Positions 36,486-45,850 of a stretch of 64,000 nucleotides of DNA are shown here, piece by piece; position 1 is the first letter of the stretch, and every line of letters begins with the position of its first letter. Made by a program: the position numbers and the translations under genes. The notes beneath the pieces are model-generated. The model did not search any database. It saw nothing but the letters and a program-made list of their open reading frames with translations, and was not told the DNA's origin. The stretch comes from Paramoeba atlantica (Eukaryota; Discosea). The stretch lies in the NCBI GenBank assembly GCA_977017575.1, contig CDRNVI010000089.1:1-64000 (forward strand). The letters are read 5' to 3'.

Positions 36486-36841
36486 CACCCCCGCCAAAAA
36501 GTATTGTAATTTATTAGTATCGACCACGAATGTTTGGTCGATACTAATAAATACAATACTTTTTGTCGATTTCCACGAGTTGCCACTGGCCTCCAAAAAG
36601 TTGGACATTATCATATCGGTTCTGTGTAAACGTATAGTGAAGCATAAAAATAGGAGAGAAATCACTCAGCTTCCCTAGAGATCAAGTGGCCGCGTATATC
36701 AGAACTCATTATGCTAATTTCCTGAAAATTCGAAAAAAACAACCAAAATTCTGGTCAAAACTCAAAAAAATGGTCGATACTAATAAATACAATACTTTTT
36801 GTGTCGGCCATTTTTGTGGAGAATACTTTTTGGCGGGGGTG
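36486..36841. mobile_element. CACCCCCGCC MITE, full copy
   Basis: TIRs CACCCCCGCCAAAAAGTATT and its complement, flanked by TA at 36,484-85 and 36,842-43. 356 bp. Internal sequence is very close to the copies near 22.0 and 22.5 kb. It is followed at 36,899-36,976 by an isolated R1 start segment in reverse. Confidence 0.75.
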
Positions 36842-37329
36842 TACTCCCGGTAGCACGTATGCACATTTCAAAATTTACTCGGGGTTTATTACGGTTTTCT
36901 TCCTTATATTTTCACTGTTTTTGTTCACTTTTTTTCAATAATCGAGGGTAGAGCGGTAGTTATACAACCACCGCTATAGTATTATAGATCTATAAAAATC
37001 TATAACAGGAAAAAGTGATCAAAAACGTTTTGAGGCTCTCTTTTAGCACGAATGACACCATGTAAAAAGTCAATTTATGACAGGCTTAATAAAGTTTCTT
37101 ATAACCCCCCCCCAACGAATAAGTGACCCACCCTTATTATTCGCACAGGGTGGTGTAGGGGGATTACGGAACCACATTATCGTTCAAAATTTTGAGATCT
37201 GTACGTTCCCGCTATTTTCAGCTCTTTTAAAAATCTTTAAAAAAACTGATTTCCTTTTTTGAAAAACTTCATTTTTTCGGAAAAATGCCGAAGTCTCCTT
37301 TTCGGCTACCGAAAGGGGGGCTTACGAAT

Positions 37330-38311
37330 AGCGGAAAGCCTTTGTTAAGGATGAGGGACGGTCAGGGTGTGTCAAAAAGGAAGCTGTCCCGCGAATGTAA
37401 TGTTTCTCTTAGGATTGTAAGAAAATATCTGAACGAAAAAAACCCACCCCAACATACAGTTTGAGCCCTGACCGCAAAAAAAAGTATTGAGTCGCGAAGA
37501 AATAAAGAAAATTCTTACCCCTCTAGACCCCGTCGGTGTGCCAAAGATTAACTCAGCTAGGCGTATTAAAGCCAAGTTACGTGATAGGGGTACAAAAGTG
37601 TAGAACAACACAGTCCTTAATGATCTTGAGTATATGGGGTATAATTATAGCGCTAGGCCTGTGTGCCAAGGCCCCACTGAATTACAAAAAATAAAAAGAG
37701 TAAACTTTGCAAAAACTTACAGTATGGATACCTCGTGTTGTATTTACAGACAAAAAAATATTTGACACGAATGATCGCCGAAAGAATATGTGGGTAGCAC
37801 CCGGTCAAAAAGCAGCCCCGCGTTAAAAAGTACGCTGGGCGCCAAAATGTCAAGTTTGGGGTGCCATAGGAGTAGGGTGGAGACAATTGGTTATTCTGCA
37901 TTCTGACTCGTCTATCACGAGTATGTCCTACATACTGTGTAGAGACTGTCTAGATACTATGTAGAGACGCTCAACAAGGTAACTTTCCCCATGAATTGTA
38001 ATTTTCAACAAGATGGGGCCACGGCACATACCGCCCATGCCTCTAAGGACTACACTACAGGTAGAATGAAAGATGTATTAAAAAATTGGCCCCCCAATTC
38101 ACCAGACCTTTCCCCCATAGAAAACGTCTGGTCTATGGTTCAAGAGGCAGTAGACGAACAAACCCCAGCGAACAAACCTTCACTTATCCGATGTGTACGT
38201 AAAGCATGGTCTTCTTTGCCTCAAAAAGTGATCGACAAAACGGTCTTAAGCTTTGACTCTCGCCTTAAACAGTGTATAAAATTGAGCGGCGAAAAAGTGA
38301 CAAAATGGTAA
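37330..38311 (+). pseudogene. Decayed Tc1/mariner-like transposase
   Basis: The last 106 residues (37,991-38,311) are open and clear: FQQDGATAHTA (second catalytic Asp), NWPPNSPDLSPIENVW (catalytic Asp/Glu block), then SLPQKVIDKTVLSFDSRL at the end. Upstream the same strand contains VFTDEKIF (first catalytic Asp, near 37,740) and GRKNMWVAPGQKAA, separated by several stops and frame changes. The copy is dead but recognisable. I did not find its terminal repeats. The 37,000-37,330 stretch before it is non-coding. Confidence 0.8.
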
Positions 38312-38571
38312 TTTCTCTCTAAATTATACGTATTCTCTTCTTTTAGTTTCATTCCTTCTCGCGCAAAGTCTCTGTGTTGAGATCTGCAAAATGCAACAAA
38401 AATCAGCTCAAACGGACACTTGTACGAAAAAAGAGGTGGTTCACTTTCCATTGGGGGTGTTTATTTCGCGGAAGAAAACTTAGTTTTCAGTTTTTTGCTT
38501 GGGCTTCTTCCGCCACAGGAAAAGGAGCTATACGGACTCTCTTTTCATTCATGATATTTTGGCAATTTTTC

Positions 38572-38680
38572 TTTTTTAGCCTCTTCGTTAAACGCGGTGG
38601 TTATGTTTAACGCGAAGAGCGCAGCATGAGTGACTTCTAAGTTGAAAACAACCACCGCGTTTAACGAAGAGCCTAAAAAA
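38572..38680. repeat. H hairpin repeat, solitary copy
   Basis: Complete 109-bp hairpin (TTTTTTAGCCTCTTCG to GAAGAGCCTAAAAAA). No recognisable R1 body adjoins it, although about 20 bases before it (CATGATATTTTGGCAATTTT) match R2 ends. Confidence 0.8.
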
Positions 38681-38882
38681 GAAAAATACAAGCACCGCAA
38701 TCCACTCGTATTTGAATATTCCACCGTAACTGTTTTTCCCCCCTGTGTGTTATGATCCCGGACCCCCGTTTATTACATGTTTGAGGTGTTACATCTTTGA
38801 GCTCAAATGGCTTAAAACAAACTGTGTGTGATGTTATCATTATCATTAGATGTGAAACAAATTTATTTTTTAAGCGATTTTC

Positions 38883-39248
38883 TCACAAAGAGAGGTTTTG
38901 AGCCAACTTGGTTTTTCTGTATTTCTCTCGAGCGGCGTTCTGCGCAACAGAAAGCTGTATACACGAGGAGTCAAGTCGCAGAGATGAAATAGAGCTGCCT
39001 CGGATACAGCACTCCTTCAAAGACCAAAAATGACTTCCATCCGACGAAATACGTTGAACGCGCGCCATAAAAAGGTTCATCCACGTGTCAGCTGTAATCA
39101 GAGAACCGATCAAAATTTCTCCATTTTTGAGCTCTACTTCGACATTACAATTTGAAGAGCTTTTCAAGGCAGAAAGAGGCAAAATGTCAAGATGAGGAAG
39201 AGAATCATCTACGGAACGAGAATCATCCACGATAGATTCAGCTACCAT
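38883..39248 (-). CDS. LSM4: Sm-like protein, LSm4 type
   Basis: Subunit of the LSm1-7 (mRNA decay) and LSm2-8 (U6 snRNA) rings. 121 residues counted from the ATG at 39,246-39,248; the frame is open eight codons upstream, but only with a TTG. The Sm1 motif is VEVELKNGEILIGSL...DTWMNLFM and the Sm2 motif is CIRGSSISSLRL. FWSLKECCIRGS and the spacing match LSm4 best. The basic tail ends REKYRKTKLAQ and lacks the long Gly/Arg repeats of animal LSm4. No intron. Flanked by repeats. Confidence 0.88.
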   Translation of the reverse strand: MVAESIVDDSRSVDDSLPHLDILPLSALKSSSNCNVEVELKNGEILIGSLITADTWMNLFMARVQRISSDGSHFWSLKECCIRGSSISSLRLDSSCIQLSVAQNAAREKYRKTKLAQNLSL

Positions 39249-40794
39249 AAAATTGGAATATAGCTGCCGCAAATAAAAAAATAAAAGGAAAGACGACCTA
39301 TAAAAAACAACATAAAGAGGGGTGTCCAGGAGTTTATTACGCTCGTTTTAGTGAATACAGGGGTGTGCACGAAAATATGGGGGGGGTCAAAATTCTTATA
39401 ACTTGGCCAATTTTGGAAAATAATAGCGCATTCGAGAGCTCTCGCAGAGCTTTCTTTTGGTAACCCCAAAAAGGGTGGTAGGGACAAATATTTGACGAAA
39501 AATTGATTTTTTTCGAAATCGCTCACAATATTTTTTTAAAAGTTTTCAAATCATTTTCGTATTCATGCAGCCATTTTCAGCGTCTCTGAGCGCATAATTT
39601 TATTAACTTGTTGCACCACACTTCTTTAGTTAAATGGCATAGTAATTCACTCTATCGAAACTTTTCCCGTGGGTAGATCACCAGAAATCCAACACTCTGG
39701 TCGAAAGTGCAATAAGTCAGCGCGGCGAGACGTTCTTGTGGGCGCTTGAGCGCCCCTGACGATTACTTGGGAATGATCGGTTACTTTGTTTCTTCCCGGC
39801 GATCTGAAGGAAGTTTCGACGCTTTGATCCACATGAAATCAGCATTTTCTTACCTGAAAAACGCAGATGACTATCGCAGGACGGCAAATGCGTTTCTGAG
39901 TGAATGAAGGGCACCGGGTCGCCCCAGCTGGCCGCTGGCTCCCTCAGGATGTTCCCCCTTCGGGAAGTTGCCACCCTCCTTCAAGGGTGACACAATAGGC
40001 CCTTCGCAGAGGTTTGGGGGTGCGAGGTCCGAACGCCTCTACCAGTTTCTGCCGACGTGTTTAACGTTGTTTAACGACCACATCGGGTACTGGAGTTGGT
40101 TCCATGCGGGGGGGGGGTCCGAGTCGGTCCCCCAGACCTATTCGGAGGGTCTGGGTGCCTAATGTGAGGCCGTCAGGGAAACTGGCATACCCCGGGCTTG
40201 GGCGTTTCTTGGATAGCAGCAGCTGTGTGGGTCACTACTCATTGTTCTTCCTTGTGGATAGCTGACTGGTCGAATTTCTCGGAGTGTTACCGTAGACCGC
40301 CCACTATTACCGTAAGTCCCGTAAGAGAGATTGGCCCCAGTAAGCGAGATTTGGTTCGAGGGGCTGAGCGGGTGGCTGGATGGGGGATCGTGGCTGGGAT
40401 GGGTGACGGTAGCTGGGCGGGCGGTGATGTCTCTTTTAAACGCTTAAAATGGGTGTGTGAACCTGCAAATGCCATAAAAATATTTAAAAGGACGTTTGAA
40501 TCATTTTCGAAAAAAAAATAATTTTCGTCAAATATTTGTCCCTACCGTCCACCCAAAAAATTCGGAAATTTTGACGTTGTCGGACCCCTCCTGCGTGTAC
40601 CAGGGGGGGTCACCCCCAAGGAGGGGAGGTGGAAAATTATCGCCGCGGCCTACTCTACCACTTCCCTGCGCTCGATTTTGAAAAGCGAAAATTTGATAAA
40701 AAAATTCGCGACGTATGCCCCACCCCCCTGGACCCCCCATTTTTTTCAATTTTTTATTTCAGTTTTGGGCCACCGTGGCCCGGCGGCCGGACAG
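39249..40794. other. Repeat-rich spacer without a recognised gene
   Basis: 39,910-40,200 has GC-rich fragments distantly like the SINE body (CCTCTACCAGTTTCTGCC). 40,555-40,745 is an R2-related fragment in reverse (TGTCGGACCCCTCCTGCGTG, TTTTGAAAAGCG). The open frames here (for example 40,198-40,521) are low-complexity and unconvincing. Confidence 0.4.
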
Positions 40795-41440
40795 GACCAA
40801 TGCCTTTGGACAGATAAAATGCCTTTGGACAAATAAAGTGCCTTTGGACAGAAAAATTGCCTCCCATCCATAAATCTTCCCACGCCATACTCATCAGTGG
40901 TGGAGCTCCTCCGGACGGGTAAATTAGGTCACACAGCTTTCAACTTCTCTGTGAGCTCACCCGCGATGTTTGTCCGCGTTGCACAATCCTAGACATAGAT
41001 TCTCAGTGCGCGGCCCGCACGCTGGAGCTTTTGCCTCCAGAAGTGGGGTCCGCTCACGGTTGGGTCTTGACTCTGGACAATCCTGCGGAAGGGGTAGACA
41101 TAGGTTCTCAGTGCGCAACCCCGCTAAATAGGGGGGGAAGGTGGTAGTTGTGGGGTATGGAAGCCTCTCGCAACTCTGTGGCCTCACCGGGTGCAGGAGA
41201 GAAGTGCAAGGGCTTTAATTTCAATGGTTCCTGACTTATGCAATATTCCCTGACTTATGCAATATTCCCTGACTTATGCAATATTCCTTGACTTATGCAA
41301 TATTCCTTGAATCATGCAATATTCCTTTACTTTGGCCGCCATCTGTGCAGATGGTACTGAAGCCGACCTTTTTTATTAGCAGCATTTTATCTGTCCATTG
41401 TCATTTTATCTGTCCATAGGCAATTTATTTGTCCAGGGGT
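40795..41440. mobile_element. Element with GCCTTTGGACAGATAAAAT subterminal repeats
   Basis: The left side has three tandem units of TGCCTTTGGACAGATAAAA type (40,800-40,862). The right side has the complementary units ATTTTATCTGTCCA (41,387-41,438). Inside, 41,115-41,215 is the fragment shared with 14.3 kb, and 41,229-41,330 is a tandem array. No transposase. Confidence 0.5.
41229..41330. repeat. Tandem array, about 20-bp unit, five to six copies
   Basis: Unit CTGACTTATGCAATATTCC with small changes (TTGACTTATG, TTGAATCATG). It lies inside the element at 40,795-41,440. After it, 41,470-41,600 is an R1 start segment in reverse, and 41,601-42,042 contains no gene. Confidence 0.8.
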
Positions 41441-42042
41441 ATTTGACGTGTAAAGTGACCCCGGGGCCCCCTTTTATATTTTTTTCTTCTATTATAAATT
41501 ATATTTATTTTATTACTGTGTTCCTCTTTATATTTTCACTGTTTTTGTTCACCTTTTTTTCAATAATCGAGGGTAGAGCGGTAGTTGTCCACCGCAATTG
41601 TTTTCTTAATCCATTGTTTCTTAACATGTCTCACACAATCCCGTGTCCGTTCGTGGTGCTGTCCGACCGAAAAAACAGTGTTGCACTGAGTATGCGAAAA
41701 TACTGACATCCGGAACACACCCATATTTTTCTCATTTTTGTTGCACTGAGTATGACAAACCACAATACCCCCCAGTATGGTATGAGGTCACAGATATGCT
41801 AAACCGGACCTCCGTTTAAAAAAAACAAAAAAAAAGGTCGAACGTGATTTCGAAATTTGTTCACGAATTAACATTTCACATTTCTATTTTGCAGTATTTT
41901 TATTGCACAAAAATTTACGGGGACTGTATACGGGCACTGTACTTTGATTTCTAAATGGTATAAAAATATCAATAAGTGCTTGGTTTTACACAAAAAGTAG
42001 CAACACCAAAAGAAAGTAAGAGAACTTCGACAAAAGTCAATT

Positions 42043-43149
42043 TTATTTGAAACATGTTAAGACATTTATCTTCTTCTGAAACTCATCAACTGTCTCCATG
42101 TTCAAACTCTTTCCTCCAAGCATGCGTTTCAGTCGACTATTTTCTTTGTCGACGTATCCTTCTCCATCTTTTTCAATCCGCTCCATAATTTTTGCATAGG
42201 ATTGAGCTCGTCTATCCGGGTCTTTTTTTACTACATCAAGAATGTCTTTTCGAGCTTCATCATCAGCTTTCATGTATTTTAGAGCAAGTTGACGCAGCTC
42301 ATGGGTGGTTCCTTCAGCAATGTCCAAATCTCCACCAACTTGACGACGAATCCCCGCTCCATTGTTCACAAATTGAACCAATCCAGAAATATGAAGTGTG
42401 CTATGATAAGGCGTGCCTTTCTTATTGTCCTTTGGAAACCACACAAAATAAGGAAAGCCCTGCATCCCATATTTGTGTCCAATGTCCTTGCTTGCAGACT
42501 CAGTGCACTCGATTCGAGCAATCACGACATCTGGCTCATTGACATAAGTAAGCCCCAATCTTTCGTAATTTGGCGCAATCCTTGCGCACCGTTCACACCA
42601 CGTTGCATAAAACTCAACGAAAACGTGTTTCGATGGATTGAGTGCTACGGAGTAAAATGTGCTCGGATCCAATTCCTTTACGTAACTCTGTTCCTGAGAG
42701 AGCTTTAGGTCACAACCATGAACTTTATCATTTAAGATTTTCGTTAACGTCACTGCGTCTGCGGGTTGTTCTATCGGCTCTGGGTCCAGGCTTCCCGAGG
42801 AAAAGAACAAATAAGTTGGGTAACCAGAAACAGAGAAACGTTCTGCAATTTCAGGAAATTGTTCAGCATTTAGCGTTGCCACCACAACTTTGTCAGAATT
42901 CTTCGCTGCGTTTCCAACACGAGCGTATTCCAGAGCGAAATGTTCGCAACGACGACACCACGGAGTGTGAAACTGTACCAACGCTGCGCGATTATGACCG
43001 ACAAAAGCGTCAAAACTTGAGGTAGAGAGCTCGACGGTGCCATCCATCCGGGCTTTTGGAGCGTCTGAGGCGTTGCCCTCCACGCAATAAACACTTAGCA
43101 AAGCAAGAAGAAACCAGTAGGAAGACATTTGCGTGAACACAACTTTCAT
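42043..43149 (-). CDS. Two-domain protein disulfide isomerase with atypical active sites
   Basis: ER thiol oxidoreductase of the PDI-D type, 368 residues from the ATG at 43,147-43,149; a TTG-only extension lies upstream. Signal peptide about residues 8-26 (SSYWFLLALLSVYCVEG). Thioredoxin domain 1 has WCRRC (Cys65/68) and cis-Pro GYPTYLF. Domain 2 has WCERC (Cys185/188) and GFPYFVW. Residues about 285-368 form an ERp29-like helical D domain (RKDILDVVKKDPDRRAQSYA). The usual active site is CGHC; Arg-Arg and Glu-Arg between the cysteines should change the redox potential. The end TCFK is not a KDEL-type retention signal. No intron. The identity is firm at family level; the exact role is not. The 444 bases up to the next gene hold nothing else. 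Confidence 0.88.
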   Translation of the reverse strand: MKVVFTQMSSYWFLLALLSVYCVEGNASDAPKARMDGTVELSTSSFDAFVGHNRAALVQFHTPWCRRCEHFALEYARVGNAAKNSDKVVVATLNAEQFPEIAERFSVSGYPTYLFFSSGSLDPEPIEQPADAVTLTKILNDKVHGCDLKLSQEQSYVKELDPSTFYSVALNPSKHVFVEFYATWCERCARIAPNYERLGLTYVNEPDVVIARIECTESASKDIGHKYGMQGFPYFVWFPKDNKKGTPYHSTLHISGLVQFVNNGAGIRRQVGGDLDIAEGTTHELRQLALKYMKADDEARKDILDVVKKDPDRRAQSYAKIMERIEKDGEGYVDKENSRLKRMLGGKSLNMETVDEFQKKINVLTCFK

Positions 43150-43593
43150 GGTAAAGAACAAAAACCGAGCATACAAATGAAACAAGAGGATGATTCAACA
43201 AACTTTGAAACACCGATCAAAAATATAGCGAACATAAAAGTACATAAAGTACATAAAATGTACAGTACATGCAAGTGGATTGTTTAGAAAAGAAAAATAC
43301 TATATTCTCAGCCCATTCCAAGAGAAAAACCATCCGGTGCAAGGAGAAAAGTGTGGCAAAAAATGCCAGATATAGTCTGAGGTATGTGACGAAAGATAAT
43401 ACTATTGTGATAGTTATATTAAGGCATGATATTAAACAAAACTTTATAAACTATATGTTTTACGTGTTTTATGGAACTACTGTAAGACACTCTTCTACTA
43501 CAGAGATACCAGCGATGCATACACATCAAGAATGTTACTTTTGATGGGTTTGATTTAATAATGGAAGAAAGGACAGCACAGATGTCCTGCTTA

Positions 43594-45609
43594 TTACGGT
43601 GGCTTCTTTGACATAGAATGTGAAAAACGAGTCTGATCAGGTCCTTTACGCTCCGAATAGAAAGGCAGAGTGGGATGTGGACCACTTGATTCAAATTCAT
43701 CCTCATGCTCAAGATTTTCCGTTCCGGAAGAAAGAGCACTTCCACGTAAAGCGTGCATAGAACTTGAAAGACTAGGCTCTGAAAAGGACGAGACTGTGGG
43801 GGTCAATGATGGTTCGTGGAGAATATTTTCAGTTAACATGGATTTTTTGTCCACTAAAGAATTCCGCGATCCCTTGTGGGATGCTAAAATTGCTGAATCC
43901 GTTGGTTCTATAGAAAGGTTTAATTGAGGATCTCGAGGTGGAGGAGAGTCCTTCGGTGCTCCGCCCGCGGATTCAGACTTGGTAATTGCGTTTACCCCTT
44001 TTTCAGAAAGGTGACTGATCGAAAAATGTTCGGCATGAATCTCCGTTTCATTAATTACAGGAAGCTGCTGTGGACTCTTTTCAAAAAACAATAAAGCAGG
44101 GGCGGAGTGACGGCGCTTCATTCTTGGGTACATTTCTACTTTAATAGGAGTCAATCGAAGAAGAACACGCAATTTTTCAAAGCGAGGGTGTGTCATCGTA
44201 ATGTAGAGCCCGATAATGAGAAGATTGATGGCGACGGTCAACGGCACAGTAATATGGGGTTGATCAAGGAAAACAGCCAACATGCTGAACAGCATGACTG
44301 CAATTTTCATCAGCGTGGTTGACCAAGCTCCAAACATACCAAGAGGAACTTTGTAAGGTCTTGGAGTATCGGCTTCGGTATAACGGAGACGTAGAAAAGC
44401 CAAGAAGGTTAATATGTAGCTCTCCGCCGCAAGTATTAGATCCACTTTGATAAGTAAGTCAAAATCAAACAAAGAGAGTATAGATACAATCACGGTAAAT
44501 GCGAAAACGGAATTATGCGGGACTAGGGTTCCGGGGCGCGTTTTTGCCAGAAGTGAAGGAAGCCAACCCAGTTCCGCCATCCCGGCAACTGCACGAGCGT
44601 AACACGTCATGCAATTAACGAGCATACCAAATATACTCAGAGCGGCAGCAACTGCTATTGTTGAGCCCAAACCTGGGAGAATCACTTCCATTGCAACCAC
44701 AAGGTAGCCGTCGCCCCAGATCTTTTCCCCTACAACCTTGGAGGGGGGAACGGTGAGAGCAGCGGCGACGGTTACAAGATAGGCAAGGACGTCAAGCACA
44801 ATGGCAATACCCATTCCGCGGGAGTACACGTGGGGGAATTTTACCTCCGCGGCGAGATTGCCCAGGGAATTCCACCCGGTGAAAAGCCAGCATAGAGAGG
44901 AACCCCACAGTGCCCAATCCTTATCCGGCCACAGCTCAACCCATTGGGAGGGGCGAATGCTTTTTGCGGCAAGGCAAAAGCCCACCACAAAGGGAAGCAT
45001 GACGAGAGAACCAATTGCTGCGCTAATTTCGGCAACGTGTTTGGACTCAAGAAGCGCAAACAAGGTGGCGACAATCACGCACACCAAACGGACTAGGTAT
45101 TGGGCAAAAAAAGGGGCATCAGGAGCGAATCGGACGAAGAGATACGCGCTGAAAAGCGCAGTGTATACAGCCATGTCGACGAAATTAGCAAGCATGGAAC
45201 AAAACGCGTTCTGAAATCCAAGAAACGATCCAAATGCGCGAGAAACCCACGCGACATAGCCATGATTACTTGGGATCATTGTCGCAAGCTCTGCCACCAT
45301 TGCAATTTGAGGAAGAACAAAAACAAGTGGCGTCAGACAAATTCCTAGCATGCCCAAACCGGGTCCACCGGCGCGAAGAGCGGCCTCTACTCCGAATGGA
45401 CCCGAGCACGTGAATACGAAAGCGATTCCTGCAAGACGCCATACATTGAGTTTCTTGTGATGAGCGACAGCAGGGGTGTGTCCGCCACAAAGTTCCAGCG
45501 AACGCGCCGAGAAATAGTCGTGTTTCTCGTCAGAATGTTTGTTCAAAGATATTGATGGTTGTCTCGCACGTGGAGTTGTGGAGTTCGCCGTGCCGGCGCT
45601 ATTGTCCAT
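43594..45609 (-). CDS. APC-family amino acid / polyamine permease
   Basis: Multi-spanning transporter, 671 residues from the ATG at 45,607-45,609; the frame runs 34 codons further upstream but begins there with TTG. Hydrophobic segments cover residues about 55-500, consistent with about 12 membrane spans. TM1 carries the APC glycine motif, CSGPFGVEAALRAGGPG, and is followed by IAMVAELATMIPSNHGYVAW. This resembles plant and protist polyamine/LAT-type transporters (PUT, POT1). The N-terminal 50 residues and the last 170 residues are polar, Ser/Pro/Glu-rich cytosolic tails, probably regulatory. The substrate cannot be read from the sequence. Upstream, the minus strand has a long pyrimidine stretch. 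No intron. Confidence 0.88.
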   Translation of the reverse strand: MDNSAGTANSTTPRARQPSISLNKHSDEKHDYFSARSLELCGGHTPAVAHHKKLNVWRLAGIAFVFTCSGPFGVEAALRAGGPGLGMLGICLTPLVFVLPQIAMVAELATMIPSNHGYVAWVSRAFGSFLGFQNAFCSMLANFVDMAVYTALFSAYLFVRFAPDAPFFAQYLVRLVCVIVATLFALLESKHVAEISAAIGSLVMLPFVVGFCLAAKSIRPSQWVELWPDKDWALWGSSLCWLFTGWNSLGNLAAEVKFPHVYSRGMGIAIVLDVLAYLVTVAAALTVPPSKVVGEKIWGDGYLVVAMEVILPGLGSTIAVAAALSIFGMLVNCMTCYARAVAGMAELGWLPSLLAKTRPGTLVPHNSVFAFTVIVSILSLFDFDLLIKVDLILAAESYILTFLAFLRLRYTEADTPRPYKVPLGMFGAWSTTLMKIAVMLFSMLAVFLDQPHITVPLTVAINLLIIGLYITMTHPRFEKLRVLLRLTPIKVEMYPRMKRRHSAPALLFFEKSPQQLPVINETEIHAEHFSISHLSEKGVNAITKSESAGGAPKDSPPPRDPQLNLSIEPTDSAILASHKGSRNSLVDKKSMLTENILHEPSLTPTVSSFSEPSLSSSMHALRGSALSSGTENLEHEDEFESSGPHPTLPFYSERKGPDQTRFSHSMSKKPP

Positions 45610-45850
45610 ATAACCGAATATAATAAGTTCCAATAATGTCTGAATTATAGTTGCTATAAAAAAACTAAAACAAAAAATTGTAAAGGAAAGTGAAATACAG
45701 GTGGAGAACAATAATTGGTGACATCATAGGAGTCTGCGCAGTCAGCGCGTGATGTGATTCACACCGTCATTGTGAATAAGTCGCGTAATTTCCACGTATT
45801 GTTCACATTTTTTTAATGTTTAGCAACACTGTCTTGGTCCTGTTGAACTT

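Noticed and set aside
40198-40521. 107-codon plus frame
   Set aside because: Composition and repeated words match surrounding GC-rich repeat debris; no recognisable domain.
41229-41330. CRISPR-like direct repeats
   Set aside because: About 20-bp units without unique spacers and no cas genes; a minisatellite.
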